A DNA stretch of 64,000 nt from Malachius bipustulatus. Taxonomy: Eukaryota > Arthropoda > Insecta > Coleoptera > Melyridae. Under the pieces are notes generated by a model. The model did not search any database, was not told where the DNA came from, and saw nothing but the letters and a program-made list of their open reading frames with translations. Below, one piece after another: positions 11,580 through 20,645 of the stretch (the first letter of the stretch is position 1; each line of letters opens with the position of its first letter). A program made the position numbers and the translations under genes. Where the stretch lies: the NCBI GenBank assembly GCA_910589415.1, contig OU342630.1:39898012-39962011 (forward strand), in the 5' to 3' direction.

Positions 11580-12463
11580 TCATAATTGCAATAAAGCCGA
11601 GCCTTACACCCCAGATTCACCCACGACAACCCACTTGAATTTAAAAGTCCTCTCTCTGTTGGCCGGTTCCTGTACAACGACCTTCTGGGGGAGTTGCGGT
11701 TTCCTACCCACCGTTCTTTGCTTGGGTGCGGTGATTATCCGGCCCCGGACGCTCGGTGGGAAGTTAACCCTAGCCCGTTGCACACAGAAGTGACCCGGTG
11801 TTCTTGGAGCCTGGCCTCAGATTCAGGCACACATACAACACACGCTCTTACACGCACACACGGCTCGCCGGCTTTTCCGCCTTGTTTGCTGTTCTTAATT
11901 CGACGTACCACCGCCGCTCAGGGAGTTTACCAGTCGCTCGTTCCGATCTCATACTGGTAGGTACCTACTTAATTTATTTTGATCATCGAGTTATTTTATT
12001 TAATTGCATTTTTTGGACGGGCAGTGTACCCATAATAAAGACTGATCTGTGTTTTATTTATAACCCTATGACCCGTATGTAATTTTTTTTATAATATTGT
12101 ATTATTATTCGTTCACGTAAGTACCTACCAGCTTCCGATTTATTTCGAAGGAAGTTGCACTGTGTTTTGTTTTATTGATAGTTAAAATAAACTTGTTAAT
12201 ATTTTGAGTCGTAGTCTATATCATTTCCCCGTTATCTCGCCGACATCTTAGCTCCGTGAACGTGCCAGTCTACCAGGTAGGTGCGTAAAGAACATCGCCC
12301 TGATTAGTTCCTTTAACCTGGTGATAACTTAATCCGACCCCTGGCATTTTCCTTTCTCCACGAGCTACCCTAGGGACAAGGGTACTAAGAAAGTACCATT
12401 GTGCATCAGGCACAGGGAAAACGCTGCGAGAACTTTCCCCAGGGAGTAAACCCTCACAAAAAT

Positions 12464-12479
12464 CTGGCGCCCGAGAAGA
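12464..12479 (+). repeat. primer-binding-site copy inside the LTR
   Basis: TGGCGCCCGAG here repeats the first 11 bases of the real primer binding site 72 bp further on, and both are preceded by a TCACAAA-type sequence. The same copy sits in the 3' LTR at 17842-17857. It looks like an older LTR end plus primer site that is now inside the LTR. Confidence 0.7.
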
Positions 12480-12535
12480 ATTTCCGCCGACTTACGTAAG
12501 TTTTCCCCAAGCCCCAGGGCGGCCTGTCACAAATT

Positions 12536-12553
12536 TGGCGCCCGAGCAGGGAC
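12536..12553 (+). other. primer binding site of Gypsy element 1
   Basis: TGGCGCCCGAGCAGGGAC lies 4 bp after the 5' LTR end. It starts with the TGG expected from pairing to a tRNA CCA tail and closely resembles lysine-tRNA-type primer sites of other retroelements. The exact primer tRNA is not proven. Confidence 0.8.
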
Positions 12554-12926
12554 CTTTTTTTAAGTTCCAGGTTCTAGAACTTTCCCGTTTGTCCGTTATT
12601 CTTGGTGGTAAAATTGTTTACGTTCTGTTTTATTTTTTCATTCTCCGAATACCGAGATATAGGTTACGACTCACCGTAGGTATAGCTTAGGTGCATTTCT
12701 GTCCGATTCCCGTATAGGTCTCTAGCGAGTTAGTGCAATTTCTAGCAATAGAAACAGGTAACGATAAGCAGATCGTTATCCCGCCGTCTCGTCGCCGTTT
12801 CGTCGCCGTCTCGCCGCCGTCTCGTCGCCGTACCGTCGTCGTAGCGTCGCCGGATCGCCGCCGCATCAGTAAAAAGTTCCGACGATCGACCGTCCGCTAC
12901 AGAGAAGCGTTGCTGCCTAGTTCAGA
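12554..12926 (+). other. leader of Gypsy element 1 with a GTCGCC-type repeat
   Basis: This is the untranslated leader between the primer site and gag. A short degenerate tandem run of gtcgcc/gtctcg units occupies about 12783-12868. A frame open across it from 12733 encodes only Arg-rich repeat and was not counted as a gene. Confidence 0.6.
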
Positions 12927-14246
12927 ATGCCACCGACCGGAGAAGACGACCAGCTGGGAGCGTGCGGCACCTCGGCGCCGAAAACTAGCAACTACGACCT
13001 CTTGAAGTGCCTACCTCCGACCGAGGCGACAGACACGAAGACCTCCTGGATTTACCGGCTGAAGAAAGACGAGCTAGACGCAGAGTTAGAGGAGATCGGT
13101 GTCCCGTGTCCCGGTACGGTGGAAGAAAAACGCCGGGTGCTGTCAAACCTGATCAGATCGATGCCCCGATCCGACCCGAAAAGCGGCACCGCCTCAGAGC
13201 CAAACGCAACCGCCGTCCGCACGACGACAATGACGAGCACCACGTCGGCGCCGCCCGTGTACAACGTTATGTCAGCTCCACCTAGCTCCCATCACGTTTT
13301 CACGGCAAGTCAGCCGCCGGCCCAACAGACCCCCGCGCCGCCGCCGCCGAACGTCGCCACCTGGAACCTGAGGTATGACGGCAGCACCGACCCCGTTGCG
13401 TTCCTAGAGAGGCTGGAAGAGATGCGTGAGATCTACGACGTGTCCGAGGAGCGCATGCTGCGTGCAATGCCGCTGGTGCTCGAAGGCGACTGTCTGGCGT
13501 GGTACCGGAACAACGCCGGCTCCCGAGCGACTTGGGAGGAGTTTTTAACGGCGTTTCGGAAGTTTTATTTCCGGAATGACTACTTTTTCGAGCTGGAGGC
13601 CGAAATCAGCCGCCGAGTACAGGGTCCCACCGAAGACGTGCTGCATTATATCACGGCCATGCAGACGTTATTCCGACGACACGGGGCTGTCCCGAGATAC
13701 CGGCAGATGGACTGGCTGAACCGGAATATGCGACCGGAGCTGAAACAAATGCTCTGGCAACACCAGCATCCGGATGTGGGTGCGTTAATGGAGGCAGCCA
13801 AGTCAGCCCAGGACGTCCTCGCCGAACTGCGAGCCGCCAGGAATAAGCCCCGGCCCGAACCGAGGCCCGACAGGTACCGCACAGAGTCCGGTTACGCACC
13901 GCACACCGACAATCCCGTGGCTGCAACTCCTCCTCCCGCCGTGATACGGTCCCCGCCGTCATACCGTAGCCCGTCTCCGCCGGCTCACCGCAGCCCGTCG
14001 CCGCCCAGACCCGTTGTGGCTCCCGGGGACACCGCCGCGGGTTCCGCGACCCGCAGGACAGTCAGGTTCGCCACCCCTGAACAGCGACGTTCCCCTCCCA
14101 TATGCTGGAGATGCGGGGAGGAGGGGCATTTCCGTGGACAGTGCAGAGGTCAGCCCAAAATTTTCTGCTCACGTTGCCACCGAACCGGCGTCTTCTCAAG
14201 AGATTGTGACTGCGGAGAACAGGGAAACGCCCACAGGGGCGAGTAA
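12927..14246 (+). CDS. gag: Gag of Gypsy element 1
   Basis: This intact 439-residue Gag would form the particle and bind element RNA. After a charged N-terminal region and a Pro/Ala/Thr-rich linker (about 85-140), the retrotransposon gag domain runs from about residue 141 (TWNLRYDG) to 300. A Pro/Arg/Ser-rich linker follows, then two zinc knuckles at about 393-406 and 414-427. The first is a perfect CCHC (CWRCGEEGHFRGQC). The second has Val where His is expected (CSRCHRTGVFSRDC). It uses GC-rich codons unlike the surrounding DNA. The start is the first ATG after the leader. The frame ends at a TAA inside the frameshift structure. Confidence 0.9.
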   Translation: MPPTGEDDQLGACGTSAPKTSNYDLLKCLPPTEATDTKTSWIYRLKKDELDAELEEIGVPCPGTVEEKRRVLSNLIRSMPRSDPKSGTASEPNATAVRTTTMTSTTSAPPVYNVMSAPPSSHHVFTASQPPAQQTPAPPPPNVATWNLRYDGSTDPVAFLERLEEMREIYDVSEERMLRAMPLVLEGDCLAWYRNNAGSRATWEEFLTAFRKFYFRNDYFFELEAEISRRVQGPTEDVLHYITAMQTLFRRHGAVPRYRQMDWLNRNMRPELKQMLWQHQHPDVGALMEAAKSAQDVLAELRAARNKPRPEPRPDRYRTESGYAPHTDNPVAATPPPAVIRSPPSYRSPSPPAHRSPSPPRPVVAPGDTAAGSATRRTVRFATPEQRRSPPICWRCGEEGHFRGQCRGQPKIFCSRCHRTGVFSRDCDCGEQGNAHRGE

Positions 14247-14281
14247 CGACGCCGACCGACCGTGAACTCGCCCCGAGCGTC
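14222..14281 (+). promoter_or_regulatory. -1 ribosomal frameshift signal, gag to pol, Gypsy element 1
   Basis: The slippery heptamer GGGAAAC (14222-14228) is in the correct phase: G GGA AAC in the gag frame. After a 7-nt spacer, GGGGCGAGT (14236-14244) pairs perfectly with ACTCGCCCC (14266-14274). Loop bases GACGC (14248-14252) can pair with GCGTC (14277-14281), giving an H-type pseudoknot. The gag stop codon at 14244-14246 lies in the structure. The pol frame is open from 14210 and is the -1 frame, so all required parts are present. Confidence 0.85.
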
Positions 14282-14284
14282 CGT

Positions 14285-15940
14285 ATGCCGCTTACACGAC
14301 CGTCTCCAGACCCCGATACGAGGCCGTTCCTGAACGTGACGATCGAGGGAGAAAGCTTCAGCGCCCTCATCGACACTGGTGCAAAGCGGTCGTTCGTTGG
14401 CCAGAGGGTGGCCGAACATTGCCGTAGCCAAGGCGCGAATATCCGCCGCTACCAAGGCGCGTCGGCGCGAGTCGCCGATGGTTCGTCCATACCGGTTCAG
14501 GAAGCATACTTAGTCGACCTCCTAGTAAAACGCGACCGATTGGAAGCGACCTTGTTGACCATACCGTCTCTGCCCGTCGACCTGGTACTAGGAATGGACA
14601 TTTTAGGAGGGCAGGATTTCCTACTCGATGTCCGCGCAGGAGTAGTGCGGATTCGAGGGAAAAGATATCGGCTCCAGCGGCCACCCAGCGAGAATGGGGC
14701 TGCGACCGACCCACACCATCCGCCGTTACAACCACGCAGGAGGAAGACCCGCCGATACCGCGAGCGGGGGATTCCCCAGAGGGCGGGGTTGTCCGTCTGT
14801 TGTTCCGCACCAGAGGGAAAGGCACCAGCTGACTCGGTAGATCAGGCTCTTAAGGGCGAGAGCGTGCCCGCAGAGAAAGACCACCTATCTCCGACGCAAG
14901 ATCACCGTCCCGAGGAATTTTTAGGGGTAGAAATGGCCGTGCTCGCCGATGCCACGAATGCGACCAAACCACCGATTCCAGGGAAAGGAGTTCGTGTGAC
15001 CGATACCGCGGAGCACACCGAACTCGACGCCTGGTGCCGCAGAAAAATCCAGGCAGTGGCGAGAGACCCGGGATCCGTCCCCGACTTCCGTGTTGTCGAT
15101 GGCTATTTGCAACGACGGATTGTGGATGTGAACCGAGCACCTGAATCGGGAGACGTGGACCCATGGAAAATTTGCGTACCGGCCGGACTTCGACGCTCCA
15201 TCTTGACAGATAACCACGTCACGCCAACGACAGGTCACTTAGGGGTAGCTGCGACGCGCGCGCGCCTCGCCGAACGTTATTACTGGCCAGGTATGTTTCG
15301 GGAGGCGGCGAAATACGTCCGAAGGTGTCACTTCTGCCAGAGCTGTAAATTATCGCAGCAGAAGACGCCGGAGTTGATGCAACCACCCAAGGTACGTGAT
15401 CCGCATGAAATGGTACCCGTTGAGCTCACAGGTCCGAGCCGCCCACACTTTGCACCGCGAGGGCGGAATGAGCACCGTCGATGGCCCTGCAGAAACCGCT
15501 ACGAGGCCCAATTATTCGACGTTGAGCCGAAACTCGCGTATGGGTGGAACGATCCTCTGTCACCGCCGACCGAACTGCTGACCGAACCGCCGACGAGTCT
15601 TCGCCGTAACGAGGGAAACCGCCCTCGATTTCAGGCCACCAAGAACCCGTCTGCGGCTGAAGTCGCACCCCAGGTACGTCGTCCCCAGAACCAACGACGG
15701 TATTACGGCCCTGAAGACGAGTCCGGACGTCGAATACGTTGTACTCCCGTCCCTACGTATTCCAGGAAGTTGTCTCCCGTAGGGACGGCAAACAAGGCCG
15801 TGCTATGCTCGATGTGCCTCCAGCAGAATCGCGGGCCGGCACAGCGCCGCGTCCGGCGGCCCAACGCCTATGCAGGCGGTTGCTGGGCGCCCCCTTGGCC
15901 AGCGAGAGGCGACCGGAAGGGCCACAACCGCGCGAGTTAG
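14285..15940 (+). CDS. pol: Pol remnant of Gypsy element 1: protease plus integrase zinc domain
   Basis: The frame is open from 14210 and is expected to be made as a Gag-Pol fusion by -1 frameshift; the ATG at 14285 is only the first Met. An aspartic protease with DTGA (Asp30) and LVLGMDIL near residue 100 is followed by a variable linker. The integrase zinc domain comes next: His-His at about 310-317 (GHLGVAATRARL) and a CX2C pair at about 348-351, with YYWPGM between. RT, RNase H and the integrase catalytic core, normally about 700 residues or more, are absent. The tail after about residue 370 is low in recognisable motifs. The frame stays open across the deletion. Confidence 0.8.
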   Translation: MPLTRPSPDPDTRPFLNVTIEGESFSALIDTGAKRSFVGQRVAEHCRSQGANIRRYQGASARVADGSSIPVQEAYLVDLLVKRDRLEATLLTIPSLPVDLVLGMDILGGQDFLLDVRAGVVRIRGKRYRLQRPPSENGAATDPHHPPLQPRRRKTRRYRERGIPQRAGLSVCCSAPEGKAPADSVDQALKGESVPAEKDHLSPTQDHRPEEFLGVEMAVLADATNATKPPIPGKGVRVTDTAEHTELDAWCRRKIQAVARDPGSVPDFRVVDGYLQRRIVDVNRAPESGDVDPWKICVPAGLRRSILTDNHVTPTTGHLGVAATRARLAERYYWPGMFREAAKYVRRCHFCQSCKLSQQKTPELMQPPKVRDPHEMVPVELTGPSRPHFAPRGRNEHRRWPCRNRYEAQLFDVEPKLAYGWNDPLSPPTELLTEPPTSLRRNEGNRPRFQATKNPSAAEVAPQVRRPQNQRRYYGPEDESGRRIRCTPVPTYSRKLSPVGTANKAVLCSMCLQQNRGPAQRRVRRPNAYAGGCWAPPWPARGDRKGHNRAS

Positions 15941-16158
15941 CGCGGCAGGCGACAGATGACGTAGGTACTGGTGATGCAGCCCACAGTAAGTGCTTTCTCT
16001 CCGTCATCTAAATTTCGGGTGTATTAAGTTATTGTTATTTTATTTTACTTTGTTATATTATTGTGTAAGGAACGAGCGAGGTACCGACTCTTTGTTGATA
16101 GTTTTATTTTCATACCGGGTGACTGTTTGAAACAAAAGACTGCGTCTTTTGTTTTTGC
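15941..16158 (+). other. 3' untranslated part of Gypsy element 1
   Basis: AT-rich stretch between the pol stop and the polypurine tract. Nothing recognised. Confidence 0.6.
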
Positions 16159-16173
16159 GAAGTGGGGGGGGGA
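16159..16173 (+). other. polypurine tract of Gypsy element 1
   Basis: GAAGT followed by nine G and an A, directly abutting the 3' LTR TG. It is the expected plus-strand priming site. Confidence 0.8.
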
Positions 16174-17908
16174 TGTAACGAAGCAATGAAAATTGCTCCG
16201 TTTTACTAGGCACAATTATGGTTTTCTCCTTTTTGAATTAGTAAGAGATAGGTAATTTCAGGCCTAGGATCATCGATATTTCCTGTTAGTAGTTCTATTT
16301 TCTGATTTTATTTAATTCAGTCGAGCATTATTTTTATTCTTTAGAAGCGATGGGAATTTTCATCCAATAGATTTTTTGCGTCAGTAAACACGCGAAATAA
16401 ATACAAACCAGAGGTAAATATTTAATACAAATCAGGCGATTGCAGTTTTTGCATCCCGCAAAAAGTCAACTTCGTATCGACGTTTATTATTATTTCTAGA
16501 AATTATTTTCTCAATTACAACCAATGAAAACGCGCCGATTAGCCATTTGGACACGGATGATGTCATCATTTATTATAAAAGGAAGCAGAGCCCTCCGAGA
16601 TGGCTCACTTGGTCGTCACTTATTTTCTCGGTCACTTCTTTGTCTGTACCGGATCGTTTCTTGATTATTGGTGTGTCCGTAACTTGTGTAGTACTTAGCC
16701 GAGATTCAGTTCTGAATTTTTTATTTCGCGTCCGTCCGTAGTTTGAGGGTTGTGACCCGTGCAGTTCTAGGGAATTCTTATATTAACTTGCAGTAGTCGC
16801 AAGTTGTTTGAATAGTCAGTGATCGTTCCCCAAACGGGTTGTGTTTACGCCGTCCGTTGTGTCTCACCGTGTGCCCCGTGCAGCGCCTGGACCGCGACGC
16901 CCCCGAACCGCCCGCTACCGCACCTACACCGCTCCGCTTCGCAAAACAAGGTACGTTCATAATTGCAATAAAGCCGAGCCTTACACCCCAGATTCACCCA
17001 CGACAACCCACTTGAATTTAAAAGTCCTCTCTCTGTTGGCCGGTTCCTGTACAACGACCTTCTGGGGGAGTTGCGGTTTCCTACCCACCGTTCTTTGCTT
17101 GGGTGCGGTGATTATCCGGCCCCGGACGCTCGGTGGGAAGTTAACCCTAGCCCGTTGCACACAGAAGTGACCCGGTGTTCTTGGAGCCTGGCCTCAGATT
17201 CAGGCACACATACAACACACGCTCTTACACGCACACACGGCTCGCCGGCTTTTCCGCCTTGTTTGCTGTTCTTAATTCGACGTACCACCGCCGCTCAGGG
17301 AGTTTACCAGTCGCTCGTTCCGATCTCATACTGGTAGGTACCTACTTAATTTATTTTGATCATCGAGTTATTTTATTTAATTGCATTTTTTGGACGGGCA
17401 GTGTACCCATAATAAAGACTGATCTGTGTTTTATTTATAACCCTATGACCCGTATGTAATTTTTTTTATAATATTGTATTATTATTCGTTCACGTAAGTA
17501 CCTACCAGCTTCCGATTTATTTCGAAGGAAGTTGCACTGTGTTTTGTTTTATTGATAGTTAAAATAAACTTGTTAATATTTTGAGTCGTAGTCTATATCA
17601 TTTCCCCGTTATCTCGCCGACATCTTAGCTCCGTGAACGTGCCAGTCTACCAGGTAGGTGCGTAAAGAACATCGCCCTGATTAGTTCCTTTAACCTGGTG
17701 ATAACTTAATCCGACCCCTGGCATTTTCCTTTCTCCACGAGCTACCCTAGGGACAAGGGTACTAAGAAAGTACCATTGTGCATCAGGCACAGGGAAAACG
17801 CTGCGAGAACTTTCCCCAGGGAGTAAACCCTCACAAAAATCTGGCGCCCGAGAAGAATTTCCGCCGACTTACGTAAGTTTTCCCCAAGCCCCAGGGCGGC
17901 CTGTCACA
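16174..17908 (+). repeat. 3' LTR of Gypsy element 1, 1735 bp
   Basis: It has the same length as the 5' LTR, and no mismatch was found in the stretches compared by eye. It ends CTGTCACA and is followed by the AGCC target duplicate. Confidence 0.93.
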
Positions 17909-18813
17909 AGCCATTCTCAGTTGTAGGAGTTGACTTAGGAGGTCCCTTTTGGGTAACTCTAGGAAAATCACGAGGCATTAAGGCACAGAAGGCTTACATT
18001 TGTCTATTTGTATGTGCTGCAACCAAAGCAATCCATTTGGAATTGGTCTCGGACGCATCCACATCGGCTTTCTTGGCTTGCCTAAGACGGTTCATAGCCA
18101 GAAGAGGCAGATGTTCAAAAATTTTCAGTGATCAAGGTACCAATTTTGTTGGTGCCTCCAATGAGCTTAAAACTATGCAATCCTGCTTGCAGGAATCGGC
18201 AGCGCAAGAAAAAATCGAATGGTGTTTTAATCCACCTGGTGCACCCCATTTCGGGGGGTTGTTTGAAGCGGGCATTAAGTCTTGCAAATCTTATCTCTTA
18301 AAAATCATCGGTAATCAGGTTCTTACATTCGAAGAGTTTTACACTGTCCTCTGCCAAGTAGAATCGGTCCTCAATTCACGTCCGCTATGTCCCCTAAGTA
18401 GTGATTCCTCAGATTTGTCAGTTCTTACTCCAGGTCATTTCTTGACTCTAGAGCCCCTAACCTCATAACCTGAAGTGAATCTACAAGCTCTTCCAATCAA
18501 CCGTTTGAATCGTTGGCAACTTCTGCAACGCATTCATCAGGACTTCTGGAAGAGATGGCACAGTAGTTACCTAAACACTCTACAGCAGCGTAGTAAGTGG
18601 ACTAAAGACAAAACCTCATTTGAAATTAAAGAAAATTCAATAGTTCTTGTGAAAAGTGATTCTCTCCCTCCCTTCAGTTTGAGGTTAGCCAGAGTGATTG
18701 AACTGCACAGAGGTAGCGACGGCATCGCTCGAGTTGCTACATTACGCACTTCAGTGGGTCAGTTAAAAAGACCACTGGTGAAGTTGTGCCCTTTACCAGA
18801 TTTTTCAGTTTAA
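17909..18813 (+). pseudogene. pol: BEL/Pao pol, integrase core and C-terminus (3' piece)
   Basis: This continues the frame broken at 10796 once Gypsy element 1 and one AGCC copy are discounted. The integrase catalytic triad is visible: Asp in VGVDLGGPFW near 17926, Asp in FSDQGTNF near 18127, and Glu in GGLFEAGIKS near 18265. A single TAA stop (18466-18468) interrupts the frame, after which the family's C-terminal region (INRLNRWQLLQ, FWKRWHSSYL) continues to a stop at 18811-18813. The stop and the loss of upstream pol make it non-functional. Confidence 0.85.
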
Positions 18814-18842
18814 ATGCTAGAGCATTTCAAAGTGGGCGGTAA

Positions 18843-19411
18843 TGTTCGTGCCGCACACTCTTAGAATAATTAAATTTTTATTTCTTTTTATATTATAGTT
18901 TTTTGGGTTGATTTATCATATTTGGGGTATATTCACTTTCATTATTGTTTTATTTTATTTGGTATTGATATATGTATTCGTGTTGCTATGCTGCGGTTTG
19001 CGTCGTTGGTATTTTTTTCAATGGTAATATCAGATGATGTTTGAACCGCGTATTTGTTATCACTGGTGGGAGTGCGCAAGCCCTACCGGCAAGAGACGTC
19101 GTACGCGCTCGAAAGAAGAACGAAAAAGGACTCTCTCACGGCGACTATAAGTGAAACTAAAATTTAATTCTCTAAATTCTCAATTAATAATAATACTTAG
19201 TTCGTGTTGTGTCATCATCATCCACCTACCCCAGGAACAGACAACCGGAAAGTGTGGCCACATCATAGCATCGCTGCTAGACAAGAAGGTAGGTGAATAA
19301 ACTCAACCACCAGTGACCGAAAAGAATTACGTTCAAAATTAAATTCATATTCATTCTCTCAAAATACCTCATTTCCAAACACATTTTGTTATGTGTTTCC
19401 AAGCCGTAACA
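18843..19411 (+). repeat. 3' LTR of BEL/Pao copy 2 (right end inferred)
   Basis: It starts with TGTTCGTGCCGCACAC after a short purine-rich stretch (aaagtgggcggtaa), matching the 9793 fragment. The right end is taken at a CA (gccgtaaca) because no complete 5' LTR remains for comparison, so it may be wrong by tens to hundreds of bases. Confidence 0.5.
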
Positions 19412-19759
19412 ACGCCACTACCCTCGAGTTTGCTTTTTAAGTGATCCCTGTTCTGAACAACCCGAGTAATTTTAAAATTTCATCATTAAATTAACCCTAA
19501 ATATTTCCCATTACTTAAGAGCACTGATACAACTTATTTCGAAAGATTGCAGTCTGGTCGCTTTTTTCCACAAATATTCATTCAACATAATTCAACAAAC
19601 TGTTCATATTTTCTTAAGGGAGCCATACTGGAGAAAAAAGTAAACTAACTTAGAATCTCCAATCCACAATGGATGCTGTGGTACTGTCCCTGTCCGCCAA
19701 TTCGGAATCATCCTATTATTCTTAGTTTTTATTCGCATGCTAAAAACTTGGGAGATTTA
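19412..19759. other. no gene recognised
   Basis: AT-rich flank between the BEL LTR and foldback B. Confidence 0.4.
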
Positions 19760-19761
19760 TA

Positions 19762-20643
19762 CAGGGTGTCCCAGCTTATTCGAAGCGGTCTCTGTAGGCC
19801 AAACGATGGATTTTTTCTAAAAAAAATTTGCAAATTCAAGTACAGGATCACAATGGCCATAATTTAAATTTATTTTGGAGTATACAGAGTGTCCCATATG
19901 ACAGAGGCATATCAAAGTTATGCTTTTTTAAATGGAATGCTCCTATGTTATTGCATTTTTAGATTGTCTGAAAAGAGAAAATAAGATTCGCTTTTACAGT
20001 TGGTGTTTAAATTCAGAAGTTTTTGAGTTATAAACAAGTGAAAATCTTCATTTTTCAAGTTCAAGGCCCTGTACAACGAAAACGGCTGAAGATAGAGAAA
20101 AACGGCTTTCATGTTCCTATTTTAACTTTTCATGTACTATCCTATGGTGTAGATGAAATGTTTATACAGAGTGATAAAAAATTTGAAAAAATCTGAAATT
20201 TCTCCACGCGTCGCCAAATAAAAAAATCAAAGAAAGTGCAAATGTTTCTATACCATATGATAGTACATAAAAAATTAAAATAGGGACATGTAAGCCGTTT
20301 TTCTCTATCTTGAACCGTTTTCGTTGTACAGGGCCTTGAACTTGAAAAATGACGATTTTCACTTGTTTATAACTCAAAAACTTCTGAATTTAAATACCAA
20401 CTGTAAAGGCCAATCTTATTTTCTCTTCTCAGACAATCTAAAAATGCAATAACATATATAGGAGCATTCCATTTAAAAAAACATAACTTTGATATACAAC
20501 TGTCATATGGGACACTCTGTATACTCCAAAATAATTTTAAATTATGGCCATTGTGATTCTGTACTTGAATTTTCAAAAAAAAAAATCGAAAAAGTTCATC
20601 GTTTGGCCTACAGAGACCGCTTCGAATAAGCTGGGACACCCTG
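19762..20643. mobile_element. foldback element B, about 882 bp
   Basis: Ends are CAGGGTGTCCCAGC and its complement, flanked by TA on both sides (19760-19761 and 20644-20645). Arms of about 400 bp pair almost completely around a loop near 20170-20240. A second, inner end-like motif (TA-CAGAGTGTCCCATATGACA) lies inside each arm, and near the centre a TATACAGAGTGATAAAA motif. The arms contain the shared core around aacggctttcatgttcctat. It is non-coding, and belongs to the same family as the element at 40476-44360. Confidence 0.9.
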
Positions 20644-20645
20644 TA

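Larger units (their letters stand above)
10797..12531 (+). repeat. 5' LTR of Gypsy element 1, 1735 bp
   Basis: It starts TGTAACG and ends CTGTCACA immediately before the primer binding site. Every open frame inside it recurs identically in the 3' LTR, so those frames are repeats rather than genes. It contains a TATA box, two AATAAA signals (11590-11595 and 12034-12039), a splice-donor-like site, and an internal copy of the primer binding site (12464-12479). Confidence 0.93.
10797..17908 (+). mobile_element. Gypsy element 1: young, internally deleted LTR retrotransposon, 7112 bp
   Basis: The two LTRs have equal length (1735 bp) and no difference was seen in the stretches compared by eye. They begin TGTAACG and end CTGTCACA. 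The flanking bases are AGCC on both sides (10793-10796 and 17909-17912), a 4-bp target duplication typical of Ty3/Gypsy integration. The interior (12532-16173) holds a primer binding site, an intact gag, a -1 frameshift signal, and an open pol frame containing protease and the integrase zinc domain, then a polypurine tract. RT, RNase H and the integrase core are missing, so it could move only with enzymes supplied by a relative. Matching LTRs imply a recent jump. Confidence 0.93.
9793..19411 (+). mobile_element. decayed BEL/Pao LTR retrotransposon, copy 2, split by Gypsy element 1
   Basis: The left edge is a 16-bp LTR start (tgttcgtgccgcacac, 9793-9808) fused directly to RNase H coding sequence. 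The same 16 bp begins the 3' LTR at 18843. Pol runs from 9810 to 10796, is interrupted by Gypsy element 1 (10797-17908), and resumes at 17909 in the same coding frame, ending at 18813. Most of the 5' LTR, gag, protease and RT have been deleted. The right end near 19411 is inferred from a TG...CA rule and is uncertain. The order of events is BEL insertion first, Gypsy insertion later. Confidence 0.8.

Noticed and set aside
11170..12082. Several open frames of 60-109 codons inside the Gypsy 1 LTR, repeated at 16547-17459
   Set aside because: They recur identically in both LTRs, overlap on both strands and have no known domain. They are by-products of GC-rich LTR sequence.
12733..13005. A 90-codon Arg-rich frame ahead of gag
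   Set aside because: It translates a gtcgcc-type tandem run and overlaps gag in another frame with no recognised domain.
13052..15668. Many minus-strand and alternative-frame open frames across Gypsy 1 gag and pol
   Set aside because: They are shadows of GC-rich coding DNA; the plus-strand gag and pol have clear domains.
20162..20639. Open frames (such as those encoding SQLIRSGLCRPND) across the foldback arms, recurring at 19673, 24995, 32995, 40262, 40756 and 44207
   Set aside because: The same peptide strings recur because the DNA repeats. Both strands of each arm read alike, and there are no full-length frames.
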